Translations under genes and position numbers: made by a program
Origin: Paracoccaceae bacterium
Lineage (GTDB): Bacteria; Pseudomonadota; Alphaproteobacteria; Rhodobacterales; Rhodobacteraceae
Assembly: GCA_007131945.1 (NCBI GenBank)
Contig: SLPP01000232.1
Location: 1 to 8,197, forward strand
Reading direction: 5' to 3'
DNA length: 8,197 bases
The notes under the pieces: model-generated
Seen by the model: the letters and a program-made list of their open reading frames with translations, nothing else
Databases searched by the model: none
Told to the model about the DNA's origin: nothing
Shown here: positions 1 to 7,285 of the stretch, piece after piece
Position numbering within the stretch: the stretch's first letter is position 1
How the letters are laid out: every line of letters begins with the position of its first letter

Positions 1-498
1 TACGGCGCGCTGGTCGACGCGGCCAGGATCTCGGGCGTGCTGATGCTGATCATCTCGCTCGCCGGGCTTTTCGCCTGGGCCGGTTCGACCATGGGCGCGT
101 TCCGGGCCACGGCGCAGATGCTGATGTCGGTCAGCGACAACCAGTGGGTGATCCTGGCGCTGATCATGCTCATCGTGCTGCTCGCCGGCATGGTGCTCGA
201 TGGCGTCTCGATCTACCTGATCGCGATGCCGCTCTTCATCCCGATCGTGCAGGCCTTCGAATGGTCCTTCGTCTGGTTCGGGGTGATCCTGTCGATCAAC
301 ATCGCCATGGGCCAGTTCACGCCACCGGTCGCGGTCAACCTGATGGTCACCGCCAAGATCGCCCGCATCCCCATCGAAGCGACCTTCCGCTGGGTCGGCT
401 GGCTGCTCATCGCGATGCTCGCCGTGCTGGCGCTGGTCATCGCCTTCCCCGAGATCGCGCTCTGGCTGCCGCGCGTGCTTGGCTACCGCATCACATGA
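1..498 (+). CDS. TRAP transporter large permease (DctM-type), C-terminal part, 5' end outside window
   Basis: The frame is open from base 1 and ends at TGA 496-498, giving 165 visible residues, so the start lies upstream of the window. DctM-family permeases are usually about 425-450 residues, so roughly the last third or more is seen. Visible features are several hydrophobic segments (for example LMLIISLAGLFAW, VILALIMLIVLLAGMVL and a final WLLIAMLAVLALVIAF). Between them lies the family's C-terminal signature: an IPIVQAF stretch followed by SINIAMGQFTPPVAVNL. In this family the large permease forms the Na+-driven translocation channel in the inner membrane and works with a small DctQ subunit and a periplasmic DctP binding protein. 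Those two genes are presumably upstream, which is inference. The next gene, a ThDP enzyme, begins 7 bases after the stop, so the carried solute is probably that enzyme's substrate or a precursor. The solute itself cannot be told from this part. Confidence 0.93.
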   Translation, partial: YGALVDAARISGVLMLIISLAGLFAWAGSTMGAFRATAQMLMSVSDNQWVILALIMLIVLLAGMVLDGVSIYLIAMPLFIPIVQAFEWSFVWFGVILSINIAMGQFTPPVAVNLMVTAKIARIPIEATFRWVGWLLIAMLAVLALVIAFPEIALWLPRVLGYRIT

Positions 499-501
499 GG
501 A
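496..501 (+). promoter_or_regulatory. Ribosome binding site of the ThDP enzyme gene
   Basis: TGAGGA overlaps the permease stop codon and lies 4 bases before ATG 506. It decides this start over the in-frame ATG at 479, and it couples translation of the two genes. Confidence 0.6.
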
Positions 502-505
502 CCGC

Positions 506-2230
506 ATGACCAGCCCGACGAACGAGATCACCGGCGGCGAGGCCCTCGCGCGGGCGCTTCTGGCGCACGAGGCGGGACCGATCTTCGGCATGGGCGGGTT
601 CCAGCTCCTGCCCTTCTACGACGCCGCCCGCCGGCTGGGGCTGCGGCACTTTCTCATCAACGACGAACGCTGCGGCGCCTTCGCGGCGGATGCCTGCGCC
701 AAGGTCTCGGGCCGCGTCGGGCTGGTCGACGCGACGCTGGGGCCGGGAGCCACGAACTTGGTGACCGGGCTGGTCGAGGCGCTGAACGCCGGGTCGCCCC
801 TCGTCGCCATCGTCGGCGACACGCACCGCGCCCATTCCTGGAAGAACATGACGCAGGAGGCCCGCCAGGCCGAGATCCTGCGCCCGGCCTGCAAGGACGT
901 CCTCCGCGTCGAGGTCATCTCGCGGATCCCCGAGCTCACCCGCCGCGCCTTCGCCCTCGCCACCACCGGCCGCCCCGGCCCGGTCGCGCTGATCGTCCCC
1001 GAGGATGTCGCCCACGGCACCCACGGCTTCGCCCCCGAAGACTTCGATGCCGATCCGCGCTACCGGGGCGTCCCCGCCCTGCGCTGCGCCCCCGATGCCG
1101 AGAGCATTGCCGAGGCCGTGCGCCTCCTCTCGCGCGCCGAACGGCCGCTGATCCTCGCCGGCGGCGGCGTGCATCTGTCGCAGGCCGCGCCCGATTTGCA
1201 GGTCTTCGCCGAGGTCGCGCAGATCCCCGTCGCCCACACGATGAGCGGCAAGGGCGCCATCGCCTGCACCTCGCCGCTCTCGGCCGGTCTCTTCGGCCGC
1301 TACGACCGGATCGCGAACGGGCTGATCGAGGAGGCCGACTGCCTGCTCGTCGTCGGCTGCAAGCTGGGCGAGATCGCGACCAAGCGCTACACCGTGCCCG
1401 CGCCGGGAAAGACGCTCATCCATCTCGACTGCGTGGCCGAGGAGATCGGCCGCACCTACCGCCCGACCCTGCCGCTCTGGGGTGACGCGCGCGAGGGGCT
1501 GCGCGCGCTCGGCGCGGCGATGACCGACCCGCCCGCCGCCCGCGCCGACTGGTGCGGCGAGGTCGTGCGCCGCATGGATGCCTGGCACGAGACGGCGCGG
1601 GCGCGGCTGGAAAGCGACGAGGTGCCGGTCTCGATGGGCCGGCTGATGGGCGAGCTGAACCGGGGCCTGCCCGCGGACGCCGTGCTGATCGCCGACGGGG
1701 GCTTCGCCGCGCATTGGGGCGGGCTGCTCTACGACCAGCCCCGCGCCGGGCGTGGCTTCGTCCCCGACCGCGGCTTCGCCTCGATCGGCTACGGCCTACC
1801 GGGGGCGATCGGCGCGAAGCTGGCGGCCCCCGACCGACCGGTGGTGGCGCTGACCGGCGACGGCGGCTTCAACATGGTACTGGGCGAGATCGAGACCGCG
1901 CGCCGGCTGGGCCTCGCCGTCACGGTCATCGTCGTCAACAACGCCGCCTCGGGCTACGTCAAGGCGCTGCAGCACCTGATGTACGGGCCGGGCGCCTACC
2001 AGTCCTCGGACCTCGCCGAGACCGACTATGCCGCCGCCGCCCGCGCGCTGGGCTGCCACGGCATCCGCGTCGAGGCGCCGGGTGATCTGGCCGGCGCGCT
2101 GGCGCAGGCGCTGGCCAATACCGGTGCGCCGACGGTGCTGGATGTCGTCGTCACCCGCGATCCGGGCGCGATGCTGCCCGCCGCCGACAGCCGCGCGGTG
2201 CAGGTGAAGAAGGGCGACCGGATTGCCTGA
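506..2230 (+). CDS. ThDP-dependent enzyme, acetolactate synthase / benzoylformate decarboxylase superfamily, substrate unknown
   Basis: This is a 574-residue cytoplasmic enzyme of the usual length for the superfamily. An in-frame ATG at 479 lies inside the permease gene; ATG 506 is preferred because TGAGGA (496-501) sits 4 bases before it. The N-terminal PYR domain (about 1-175) has the activating glutamate at E54 in INDERCGAFAADA, followed by LGPGATNLVTGL and a GRPGPVALIVPEDV strand. The middle domain (about 190-340) carries RPLILAGGGVHL. The C-terminal PP domain (about 370-560) has the Mg-ThDP motif, from GDGGF at 451-455 to NN at 478-479. Family members decarboxylate 2-oxo acids or ligate the resulting carbanion to an acceptor. 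It is probably not housekeeping IlvB: it sits in a transporter cluster, no IlvN-like small subunit follows, and its N-terminus differs. It does not look like sulfoacetaldehyde acetyltransferase (Xsc) as I know that sequence. It shares an operon with the permease before it and the duplicated protein after it. Confidence 0.93.
   Translation: MTSPTNEITGGEALARALLAHEAGPIFGMGGFQLLPFYDAARRLGLRHFLINDERCGAFAADACAKVSGRVGLVDATLGPGATNLVTGLVEALNAGSPLVAIVGDTHRAHSWKNMTQEARQAEILRPACKDVLRVEVISRIPELTRRAFALATTGRPGPVALIVPEDVAHGTHGFAPEDFDADPRYRGVPALRCAPDAESIAEAVRLLSRAERPLILAGGGVHLSQAAPDLQVFAEVAQIPVAHTMSGKGAIACTSPLSAGLFGRYDRIANGLIEEADCLLVVGCKLGEIATKRYTVPAPGKTLIHLDCVAEEIGRTYRPTLPLWGDAREGLRALGAAMTDPPAARADWCGEVVRRMDAWHETARARLESDEVPVSMGRLMGELNRGLPADAVLIADGGFAAHWGGLLYDQPRAGRGFVPDRGFASIGYGLPGAIGAKLAAPDRPVVALTGDGGFNMVLGEIETARRLGLAVTVIVVNNAASGYVKALQHLMYGPGAYQSSDLAETDYAAAARALGCHGIRVEAPGDLAGALAQALANTGAPTVLDVVVTRDPGAMLPAADSRAVQVKKGDRIA
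2209..2214 (+). promoter_or_regulatory. Ribosome binding site supporting a TTG start
   Basis: GAAGGG inside the end of the ThDP gene is 8 bases before TTG 2223. It supports this rare start for the duplicated protein, whose frame has no ATG or GTG before its first repeat. Confidence 0.5.
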
Positions 2231-3011
2231 GCCCCTGCTTCTCGACAGCATCACCCGTGCCGATGCCTCGGCGCGGGGAGAGGTCGTCGTCGCCGGGTCG
2301 CATGGCGGGGTCTATACCGCGTCGCTGGCGCTGAAGGCGCGCTGCCGGGCGGTGATCCTGCACGATGCCGGGGTCGGCCGCGACGGCGCGGGCGTGGCGG
2401 GCCTCGCCTGGCTCGAAGGCCACGGCATGGCCGCGGCGGCGGTCGATCACAAGAGCGCCGAGATCGGACAGGCCGGGCGGATGTACGCAAGCGGGCGCAT
2501 CTCGCATGCCAACGGGCCGGCGCGGGCGCTTGGGGTGGCGCCGGGGATGGCCTGCCGCGACGCCGTCGCGCTGCTTGCCGCCGCGTCGATCCCCGCCGGC
2601 GCCGCGCCGGACCTGGCCGAGGCCCGCGCCGTCCTGCGCCCCGAAGGCGCGCGGCGGGCGCTGGTGCTGGTCGATTCGGCCTCGCTGGTCGTGCCCGAGG
2701 ATGCCGGGCAGGTCGTCGTCACCGGCTCGCACGGGGCGCTCTACGGCACCGACCCGGCGAACGCGCTCAAGGCCGATGCCTTCGCCGCGCTCTTCAACGA
2801 TGCGGGCGGCGGGGCGACGACCCGCCTGCCGCTCCTCGCGGCGCGCGGCATCGCGGCGGCGACCGTCGCGGCGATGAGCGCGCGGATCGGCGAGGCGCGC
2901 TCCACCTGGGCAGACGGCGTGATCTCGGCCGCGAACGCGCCGGCGCGCGCGCTCGGGGCGGAGCCGGGGGTGGCGGCGCGGGACTTCGTGGACCGGGCGC
3001 TAAGGGCCTGA
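2223..3011 (+). CDS. Unrecognised protein made of two tandem copies of one domain (GSHG / DAG / NxPARALG)
   Basis: The protein has 262 residues and no family name that I can assign. No signal peptide or membrane segment is visible, so it is probably cytoplasmic. Residues about 7-118 and 150-260 are clearly homologous. Paired landmarks are DS (8-9 / 151-152), VVVAGSHGGVY with VVVTGSHGALY (21-31 / 164-174), HDAG with NDAG (47-50 / 192-195), SAEIG with SARIG (78-82 / 219-223), GRISHANGPARALG with GVISAANAPARALG (91-104 / 232-245), PG (107-108 / 248-249) and RD (112-113 / 253-254). A linker rich in A, P and E (about 119-146) joins them. The TTG start at 2223 is chosen because GAAGGG (2209-2214) lies 8 bases upstream, no ATG or GTG occurs in frame before the first repeat, and the reading begins just before that repeat. 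It overlaps the ThDP gene by 8 bases, so translation is probably coupled and the two proteins likely serve one pathway. Whether it is an enzyme, an accessory subunit or a binding protein is not shown by the sequence. Confidence 0.88.
   Translation: MPEPLLLDSITRADASARGEVVVAGSHGGVYTASLALKARCRAVILHDAGVGRDGAGVAGLAWLEGHGMAAAAVDHKSAEIGQAGRMYASGRISHANGPARALGVAPGMACRDAVALLAAASIPAGAAPDLAEARAVLRPEGARRALVLVDSASLVVPEDAGQVVVTGSHGALYGTDPANALKADAFAALFNDAGGGATTRLPLLAARGIAAATVAAMSARIGEARSTWADGVISAANAPARALGAEPGVAARDFVDRALRA
2241..2576 (+). repeat. First domain copy within the duplicated protein
   Basis: This stretch codes for residues about 7-118 of the unnamed protein. It carries DS, GSHGGVY, HDAGVGRDGAG, SAEIG, SHANGPARALG, PG and RD in order. 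It is the more complete copy: the loop after HDAG includes GVGRDGAG, which is altered and shorter in the second copy. Confidence 0.8.
2670..3002 (+). repeat. Second domain copy within the duplicated protein
   Basis: This stretch codes for residues about 150-260 and repeats the landmarks of copy one in the same order. It has two extra residues after GSHGALY and four fewer after NDAG, where the DGAG of copy one is missing. The likeness is at protein level; the DNA has diverged, so the duplication is not recent. Confidence 0.8.
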
Positions 3012-3305
3012 GCGGGTTTTCGCGGGGGTGCGCAAATTTGAGCACTTCGGCAAAGTCTTGAAATTGCGTGGTAATCTGGTTCCGTTAACCGCAACGAAAC
3101 TTTCGCGCCGGGCACCGAAGGGGCGTGACGGGGCGGCGCATCCGTCGGCCGCATCTCATCGCAGATCCGTCTGATCCGTTCGGCAACATCTGCGGCGGTG
3201 TCTCGCCCGTGCTTTCCGAAGGGATCGAGCGCAAGCCGTATCACCCGCCCCTTGCCGCGCCGCGCTTTGCTGGTAGCCTGTCCTCGGGCGACCGGAGGGC
3301 AGAAC
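3012..3305 (+). promoter_or_regulatory. Intergenic leader with AT-richer patch, probable promoter region of kbl-tdh
   Basis: These 294 bases separate the end of the TRAP/ThDP cluster from kbl and form the longest non-coding stretch here. From about 3031 to 3105 the composition is visibly richer in A and T than the rest of the window, as expected for a promoter in a GC-rich genome. CTTGAAA at 3057-3063 could be a -35 element and matches the -35 of heat-shock sigma promoters as well as being close to TTGACA. No convincing -10 stands at the right distance; TAATCT at 3072-3077 is too close to serve that -35. After 3106 the sequence is GC-rich again, with a small possible stem (GACGG 3127-3131 with CCGTC 3142-3146). 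No ORF here has a recognisable product or good initiation signals. Confidence 0.4.
3294..3299 (+). promoter_or_regulatory. Ribosome binding site of kbl
   Basis: GGAGGG lies 6 bases before ATG 3306. It fixes the kbl start there and not at the in-frame ATG 3198, which would add 36 residues not found in the family. Confidence 0.8.
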
Positions 3306-4502
3306 ATGGGCGATCAGTCGGGTTTCATCGCGCATCTGCGCAGCGAACTGGCCGAAATCCGCGACGCGGGGCTCTACAAGGCCGAACGCCCCATCGCCTC
3401 GCCGCAATCGGGCCGCGTCACGCTCGAGGACGGGCGCGAGGTGCTGAACCTCTGCGCCAACAACTACCTCGGCCTCGCCGATCACCCGGAACTGGTGGCC
3501 GCCGCGCACGAGGCGCTGGACCGGCTGGGCTTCGGCATGGCCTCGGTGCGCTTCATCTGCGGCACGCAGGTCGAGCACAAGAAGCTCGAGAAGCGACTCG
3601 CCGCGTTCCTGAAGACCGAGGACGTGATCCTGTTTCCAAGCTGCTTCGACGCCAATACCGGGCTTTTCGAGGCGCTGCTGGGGCCGCAGGATGCGATCAT
3701 CTCGGACGCGCTCAACCATGCCTCGATCATCGACGGGGTGCGGCTGTGCAAGGCGGCGCGGTATCGCTACGCCAACAACGACATGGCGGAACTCGAGGCG
3801 CGGCTGCAGGAGGCCGCGGGCGCGCGCTTCCGGCTGGTCGTCACCGATGGCGTCTTCTCGATGGACGGAATCATCGCCGACCTGCCGGCGATCTGCGAGC
3901 TTGCCGAGCGCCACGGCGCGATGGTCATGGTCGATGACAGCCACGCCGTGGGCTTCGTCGGCGCGCATGGGCGCGGCACGCCGGAGCTGACCGGGACCGA
4001 GGCGCGCGTGGACATCCTGACCGGCACGCTGGGCAAGGCGCTGGGCGGGGCCTCGGGTGGCTATGTCGCGGGCCGCGCCGAGGTCGTCGAGATGCTGCGC
4101 CAGCGCGCGCGGCCCTATCTCTTCTCGAACACGCTGGCGCCGGTCATCACAGCGACGACGCAACGCGCGCTCGACCTGGTCGAGGGCTCGGGCGAGCTGC
4201 GCGCGCGGCTCAAGGCGAACGCGGCGCGGTTCCGCGAGGGGATGGAGGCGGCGGGCTTCCGCCTTGCCGGCGCCGGCCATCCGATCATCCCGGTGATGCT
4301 GGGCGACGCGGCGCTGGCGGGCCGCATGGCCGAGGCGATGCTGGCGCGCGGCGTCTATGTCACGGCCTTTTCCTACCCGGTGGTTCCCAGGGGCCAGGCG
4401 CGGATCCGCACGCAGATGTCGGCGGCGCATGGCAGGGACGATCTCGACCAGGCCATCGCCGCCTTCGCGGATGCCGGGCGCGAGCTGGGCGTGATCAACT
4501 GA
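3306..4502 (+). CDS. kbl: 2-amino-3-ketobutyrate CoA ligase (glycine C-acetyltransferase)
   Basis: This PLP-dependent enzyme of the alpha-oxoamine synthase family cleaves 2-amino-3-ketobutyrate with CoA to glycine and acetyl-CoA, the second step of threonine breakdown in the cytoplasm. The 398 residues from ATG 3306 equal the length of E. coli Kbl, and recalled E. coli sequence matches along the whole length. Visible signatures are CANNYLGLA (50-58), [13 protein letters not shown] (76-88), [15 protein letters not shown] (133-147), DGVFSMDG (181-188), the PLP-contacting [10 protein letters not shown] (210-219) and the Schiff-base lysine K244 in [15 protein letters not shown]. The C-terminus holds IIPVMLGDA and [11 protein letters not shown]. 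The related BioF and HemA enzymes are unlikely because tdh follows after only 10 bases. The pair forms an operon in which the unstable product of Tdh is used at once by Kbl. Confidence 0.98.
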   Translation: MGDQSGFIAHLRSELAEIRDAGLYKAERPIASPQSGRVTLEDGREVLNLCANNYLGLADHPELVAAAHEALDRLGFGMASVRFICGTQVEHKKLEKRLAAFLKTEDVILFPSCFDANTGLFEALLGPQDAIISDALNHASIIDGVRLCKAARYRYANNDMAELEARLQEAAGARFRLVVTDGVFSMDGIIADLPAICELAERHGAMVMVDDSHAVGFVGAHGRGTPELTGTEARVDILTGTLGKALGGASGGYVAGRAEVVEMLRQRARPYLFSNTLAPVITATTQRALDLVEGSGELRARLKANAARFREGMEAAGFRLAGAGHPIIPVMLGDAALAGRMAEAMLARGVYVTAFSYPVVPRGQARIRTQMSAAHGRDDLDQAIAAFADAGRELGVIN

Positions 4503-4512
4503 GGGGGCGGGG

Positions 4513-5550
4513 ATGGGCAACATGATGCGCGCGATCGTCAAGGCCAGGCCCGAGCCGGGGCTGTGGTTCGAGGAGGTGCCGGTGCCCGAACCGGGGCCGA
4601 CCGAGGTGCTGATCCGGGTGGCCAAGTCGGCGATCTGCGGCACCGACGTGCATATCTGGAACTGGGACGACTGGGCGCGGGCGACGGTGCCGGTGCCGCT
4701 GGTCGTGGGGCACGAATTCTGCGGCACCATCGCCGATACGGGCAGCGCAGTGACCCGCTTCCGCCCCGGCCAGCGCGTCTCGGGCGAGGGGCATATCGTC
4801 TGCGGCACCTGCCGCAACTGCCGCGCCGGCCGGGGCCATCTGTGCCGCAACACGAAGGGCGTCGGCGTCCAGCGGCCCGGCGCCTTCGCCGAATACCTGT
4901 GCCTGCCGCAGGAAAACGTCGTGCCGATCCCCGACGACATAACCGACGAGGTGGCGGCGATCTTCGACCCGCTGGGCAATGCCGTGCATACCGCGCTCTC
5001 GTTCGATCTGGTCGGCGAGGACGTGCTGGTCACCGGCGCCGGGCCGATCGGCATCATGGGCGCCATGATCGCGCAAAGGGTGGGGGCGCGGAAGGTGCTG
5101 ATCACCGATCTCAACGACGACCGGCTGCGGCTCGCCGACGCGGTCGGCATCGCCCACACGCTCAACCCCGCGCGCGAGAACCTGCGCGACCGAATGGAGG
5201 CGATGGGCATGACCGAGGGCTTCGATGTCGGGCTCGAGATGTCGGGGGCGGCGGCGGCCTTCCGGCAGATGATCGACGTGATGAACAACGGCGGCAAGGT
5301 CGCGATCCTCGGCATCGCCCCGGCGGCGTTCGAGATCGACTGGAACAAGGTCATCTTCAAGATGCTGACGCTCAAGGGCATCTACGGCCGCGAGATGTAC
5401 GAGACCTGGTACAAGATGATCGCGCTGGTGCAGTCGGGGCTCGACGTCACGCCGCTGATCACCCACCGGCTGCCGATCGGGCGCTTCGACGAGGGGATGG
5501 CGGCGATGCGCGCGGGGCGTTCGGGCAGGGTGGTGCTCGACTGGGGCTGA
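4513..5550 (+). CDS. tdh: L-threonine 3-dehydrogenase
   Basis: This zinc-dependent, NAD-linked enzyme of the medium-chain dehydrogenase family oxidises L-threonine to 2-amino-3-ketobutyrate, the substrate of the preceding gene's product. The protein has 345 residues, four more than E. coli Tdh, and matches recalled E. coli sequence end to end. Catalytic zinc residues are C42, H67 and E68 ([12 protein letters not shown] and VVGHEF). The structural zinc cysteines are C97, C100, C103 and C111. The NAD fold has GAGPIG (175-180) with D199 after the second strand. Further signatures are [25 protein letters not shown] and [15 protein letters not shown]. The start at 4513 is preferred because GAGGGGG (4501-4507), overlapping the kbl stop, is 5 bases upstream. 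ATG 4525 would give exactly 341 residues and remains possible, with a poorer ribosome site. The 10-base gap after kbl indicates one transcript. Confidence 0.98.
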   Translation: MGNMMRAIVKARPEPGLWFEEVPVPEPGPTEVLIRVAKSAICGTDVHIWNWDDWARATVPVPLVVGHEFCGTIADTGSAVTRFRPGQRVSGEGHIVCGTCRNCRAGRGHLCRNTKGVGVQRPGAFAEYLCLPQENVVPIPDDITDEVAAIFDPLGNAVHTALSFDLVGEDVLVTGAGPIGIMGAMIAQRVGARKVLITDLNDDRLRLADAVGIAHTLNPARENLRDRMEAMGMTEGFDVGLEMSGAAAAFRQMIDVMNNGGKVAILGIAPAAFEIDWNKVIFKMLTLKGIYGREMYETWYKMIALVQSGLDVTPLITHRLPIGRFDEGMAAMRAGRSGRVVLDWG

Positions 5551-5626
5551 GCGCGCCGCTGGACAGTTCGTCGCGAAACCGACACAACGCGGCGTCCCGG
5601 GCGGGCCGGGGCGGGGAGGGCGACAG
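5551..5626. other. Short gap between tdh and the phosphate transporter gene
   Basis: These 76 GC-rich bases hold the ribosome site of the next gene at their end. I see no clear terminator with a T-run and no clear promoter, so read-through from kbl-tdh is possible. Confidence 0.4.
5613..5620 (+). promoter_or_regulatory. Ribosome binding site supporting a GTG start
   Basis: GGGGAGGG lies 6 bases before GTG 5627. It supports GTG as the start of the transporter gene, placing the N-terminus just before the first membrane segment. Confidence 0.7.
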
Positions 5627-7285
5627 GTGTCCGGAGCGGTGATCTTTCTCGAACTCGCCGGGGCGGTGGCGCTGCTCCTGTGGGCGACGCGGATGATCCA
5701 GACCGGCGTGCAGCGCGCCTTCGGGCATCTGCTCAAGGATGCGCTGCGCCGGGCGCTCGGCACGGCGCCGAGCGCGGCGCTGGCCGGCGGTGCGCTGGCC
5801 ATGGCGCTGCAGAGCGCGACCGCCGTCGCCGTCGTCGTCAGCGGCTTCGCCGGGGCCGGGCTGGTGCCGGTCGGGCGCGCGATCACCGCGCTTCTCGGCG
5901 CCGATCTCGGCTCGGCGCTGGTCGCGCTGATCCTGCAGCTGGATCTCTCGCTCCTGGTGCCGGTGCTGCTGCTGCTGGGGCTGATCCTGTTTCGCAATGC
6001 CGGCACCAAGCGCTGGCAGCAGGTCGGGCGCATCCTGCTCGGCGTCGGGCTGCTCTTGCTGTCGCTGCGCCTGATCGGGGCGGCGGCGGCGCCGCTGGGG
6101 GAAAGCGCGCTGCTGCCGCTGGTGCTGGGCTATCTTTCCGAGGACTGGCTCACCGCCTTCCTGCTGGCGGCGCTGATGGCGCTGCTCTTCCATTCCTCGA
6201 TCGCCGCGATCCTCGTCATCGCGGCGCTGGCGCAGCAGGGTCTGGTGCCGGCGATCCTGATCCTGCCGGTGGTCCTGGGCATCAACGCCGGCGCGGCATT
6301 GATCCCGGTCTATCTGACGCGCGGCATGGCGCATCCGGCGCGGCTGGTGCCGCTGGGCAACCTGCTGCTGCGCGGCGGCGGGGCGCTGGCCGGGCTCGCG
6401 CTCTTGTTTCTTGTCCGCCCCGACCCGCTGGCGCTTGTGCCGGGGATCGAGACGCCGGCTTCGGTGGCGGTCAGCGCGCATGTCGCCTTCAACGCGGCGC
6501 TGGTGATCCTTGGCCTCGCGCTGTCCGGGCCGCTTGCCCGCGCGCTTTCGGGCATCTTCGCCCCGGCGGCGGGGCGCTCGCGTCTGGGCGAGACGCGGCA
6601 GAGCGCGCTCAACGACTCCGATCTCGCCATGCCCTCGGTCGCCATCGCCAATGCCGCCCGCGAGCTGATGGTCATCTGCGAGCGGGTGGAGACGATGATG
6701 GCCCGCGTTCCCGGCCTCTACCGCGAGCCCGATGCGGCCGATGCGGCCGAATTGCAGGCGCTCGACGACGAGGTCGACGCGATCCACACGGCGATCAAGC
6801 TCTATCTCTCGCGCATCCCCGACGACGCGCTCGACTCGCACGAACTCGACCGGGTCAACGAGATCCTCGCCGCAACGATCAAGCTCGAACAGATCGCCGA
6901 CATCATCACCCGCAACCTGGTCACCAAGGCGAAGAAGAAGGCCGATCGCCGTGTCGAGTTCTCGGACGCCGGCTGGGAGGAACTCAGCGCCATGCACGCC
7001 GAGGTGCTGGCCAATACCCGCCGCGCCTTCTCGGTGGTGCTGTCGGGCGACGTGAGCCTGGCGCGCGAACTGGCGCGCAGCAAGGAACGGCTGCGCCGGC
7101 TGGAACACGACAGCGAGATGGGGCACCTGGAGCGGTTGCGCGCCGGCGATCCGCACAGCCGCGAGACCTCGACGCTGCACATGGACATCGTCCGCGACCT
7201 GAAGGAGATCAACTCGCTTCTCGTCTCGCTGACCTATCCGGTGCTCGACCGCGAGGGGATGCTGCGCCCGTCGCGGCTGGTCTGA
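5627..7285 (+). CDS. Na+/phosphate cotransporter family protein with C-terminal PhoU-like domain
   Basis: This is a 552-residue inner-membrane protein starting at GTG. About eight or nine hydrophobic segments fill residues 4-302 (roughly 4-22, 50-80, 84-104, 108-122, 134-152, 174-202, 207-230, 252-264 and 283-302). The two inverted-repeat cores of the NptA/YjbB (PNaS) family are visible: ALQSATAVAVVVSGFAGAGLV near 60-80 and LLFHSSIAAILVIAALAQQGL near 186-206. Each is followed by a GAD or GIN segment. Residues about 335-545 are a soluble helical PhoU-like domain, with acidic heptads such as LQALDDEVDAIHTAIKLY and LEQIADIITRNL. Family members move phosphate with sodium, in either direction depending on the protein. 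The usual QSSSA-type motif is changed in both copies (QSATA and HSSIA), so direction and substrate are uncertain. No pst or pho genes are nearby, and the link to the neighbouring genes is unclear. Confidence 0.9.
   Translation: MSGAVIFLELAGAVALLLWATRMIQTGVQRAFGHLLKDALRRALGTAPSAALAGGALAMALQSATAVAVVVSGFAGAGLVPVGRAITALLGADLGSALVALILQLDLSLLVPVLLLLGLILFRNAGTKRWQQVGRILLGVGLLLLSLRLIGAAAAPLGESALLPLVLGYLSEDWLTAFLLAALMALLFHSSIAAILVIAALAQQGLVPAILILPVVLGINAGAALIPVYLTRGMAHPARLVPLGNLLLRGGGALAGLALLFLVRPDPLALVPGIETPASVAVSAHVAFNAALVILGLALSGPLARALSGIFAPAAGRSRLGETRQSALNDSDLAMPSVAIANAARELMVICERVETMMARVPGLYREPDAADAAELQALDDEVDAIHTAIKLYLSRIPDDALDSHELDRVNEILAATIKLEQIADIITRNLVTKAKKKADRRVEFSDAGWEELSAMHAEVLANTRRAFSVVLSGDVSLARELARSKERLRRLEHDSEMGHLERLRAGDPHSRETSTLHMDIVRDLKEINSLLVSLTYPVLDREGMLRPSRLV

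Noticed and set aside
491..1714. 407-codon open frame on the minus strand, opposite the ThDP gene
   Set aside because: It is antisense to a gene with clear catalytic motifs, and its own translation is low-complexity with no motif.
2741..3307. Minus-strand 188-codon frame covering the kbl leader
   Set aside because: Half of it is a shadow of the duplicated-protein gene. The part in the gap has no domain or good start signal, so I do not call a gene there.
3125..3937. Plus-strand 270-codon open frame running through the leader into kbl
   Set aside because: It overlaps kbl in another frame and has no ribosome site or recognisable domain; kbl is certain.
3156..5381. 741-codon open frame on the minus strand, opposite kbl and tdh
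   Set aside because: It lies antisense to two certain genes. Its translation is rich in R, A, H and D, with no domain and low complexity, as expected of a shadow frame in GC-rich DNA.
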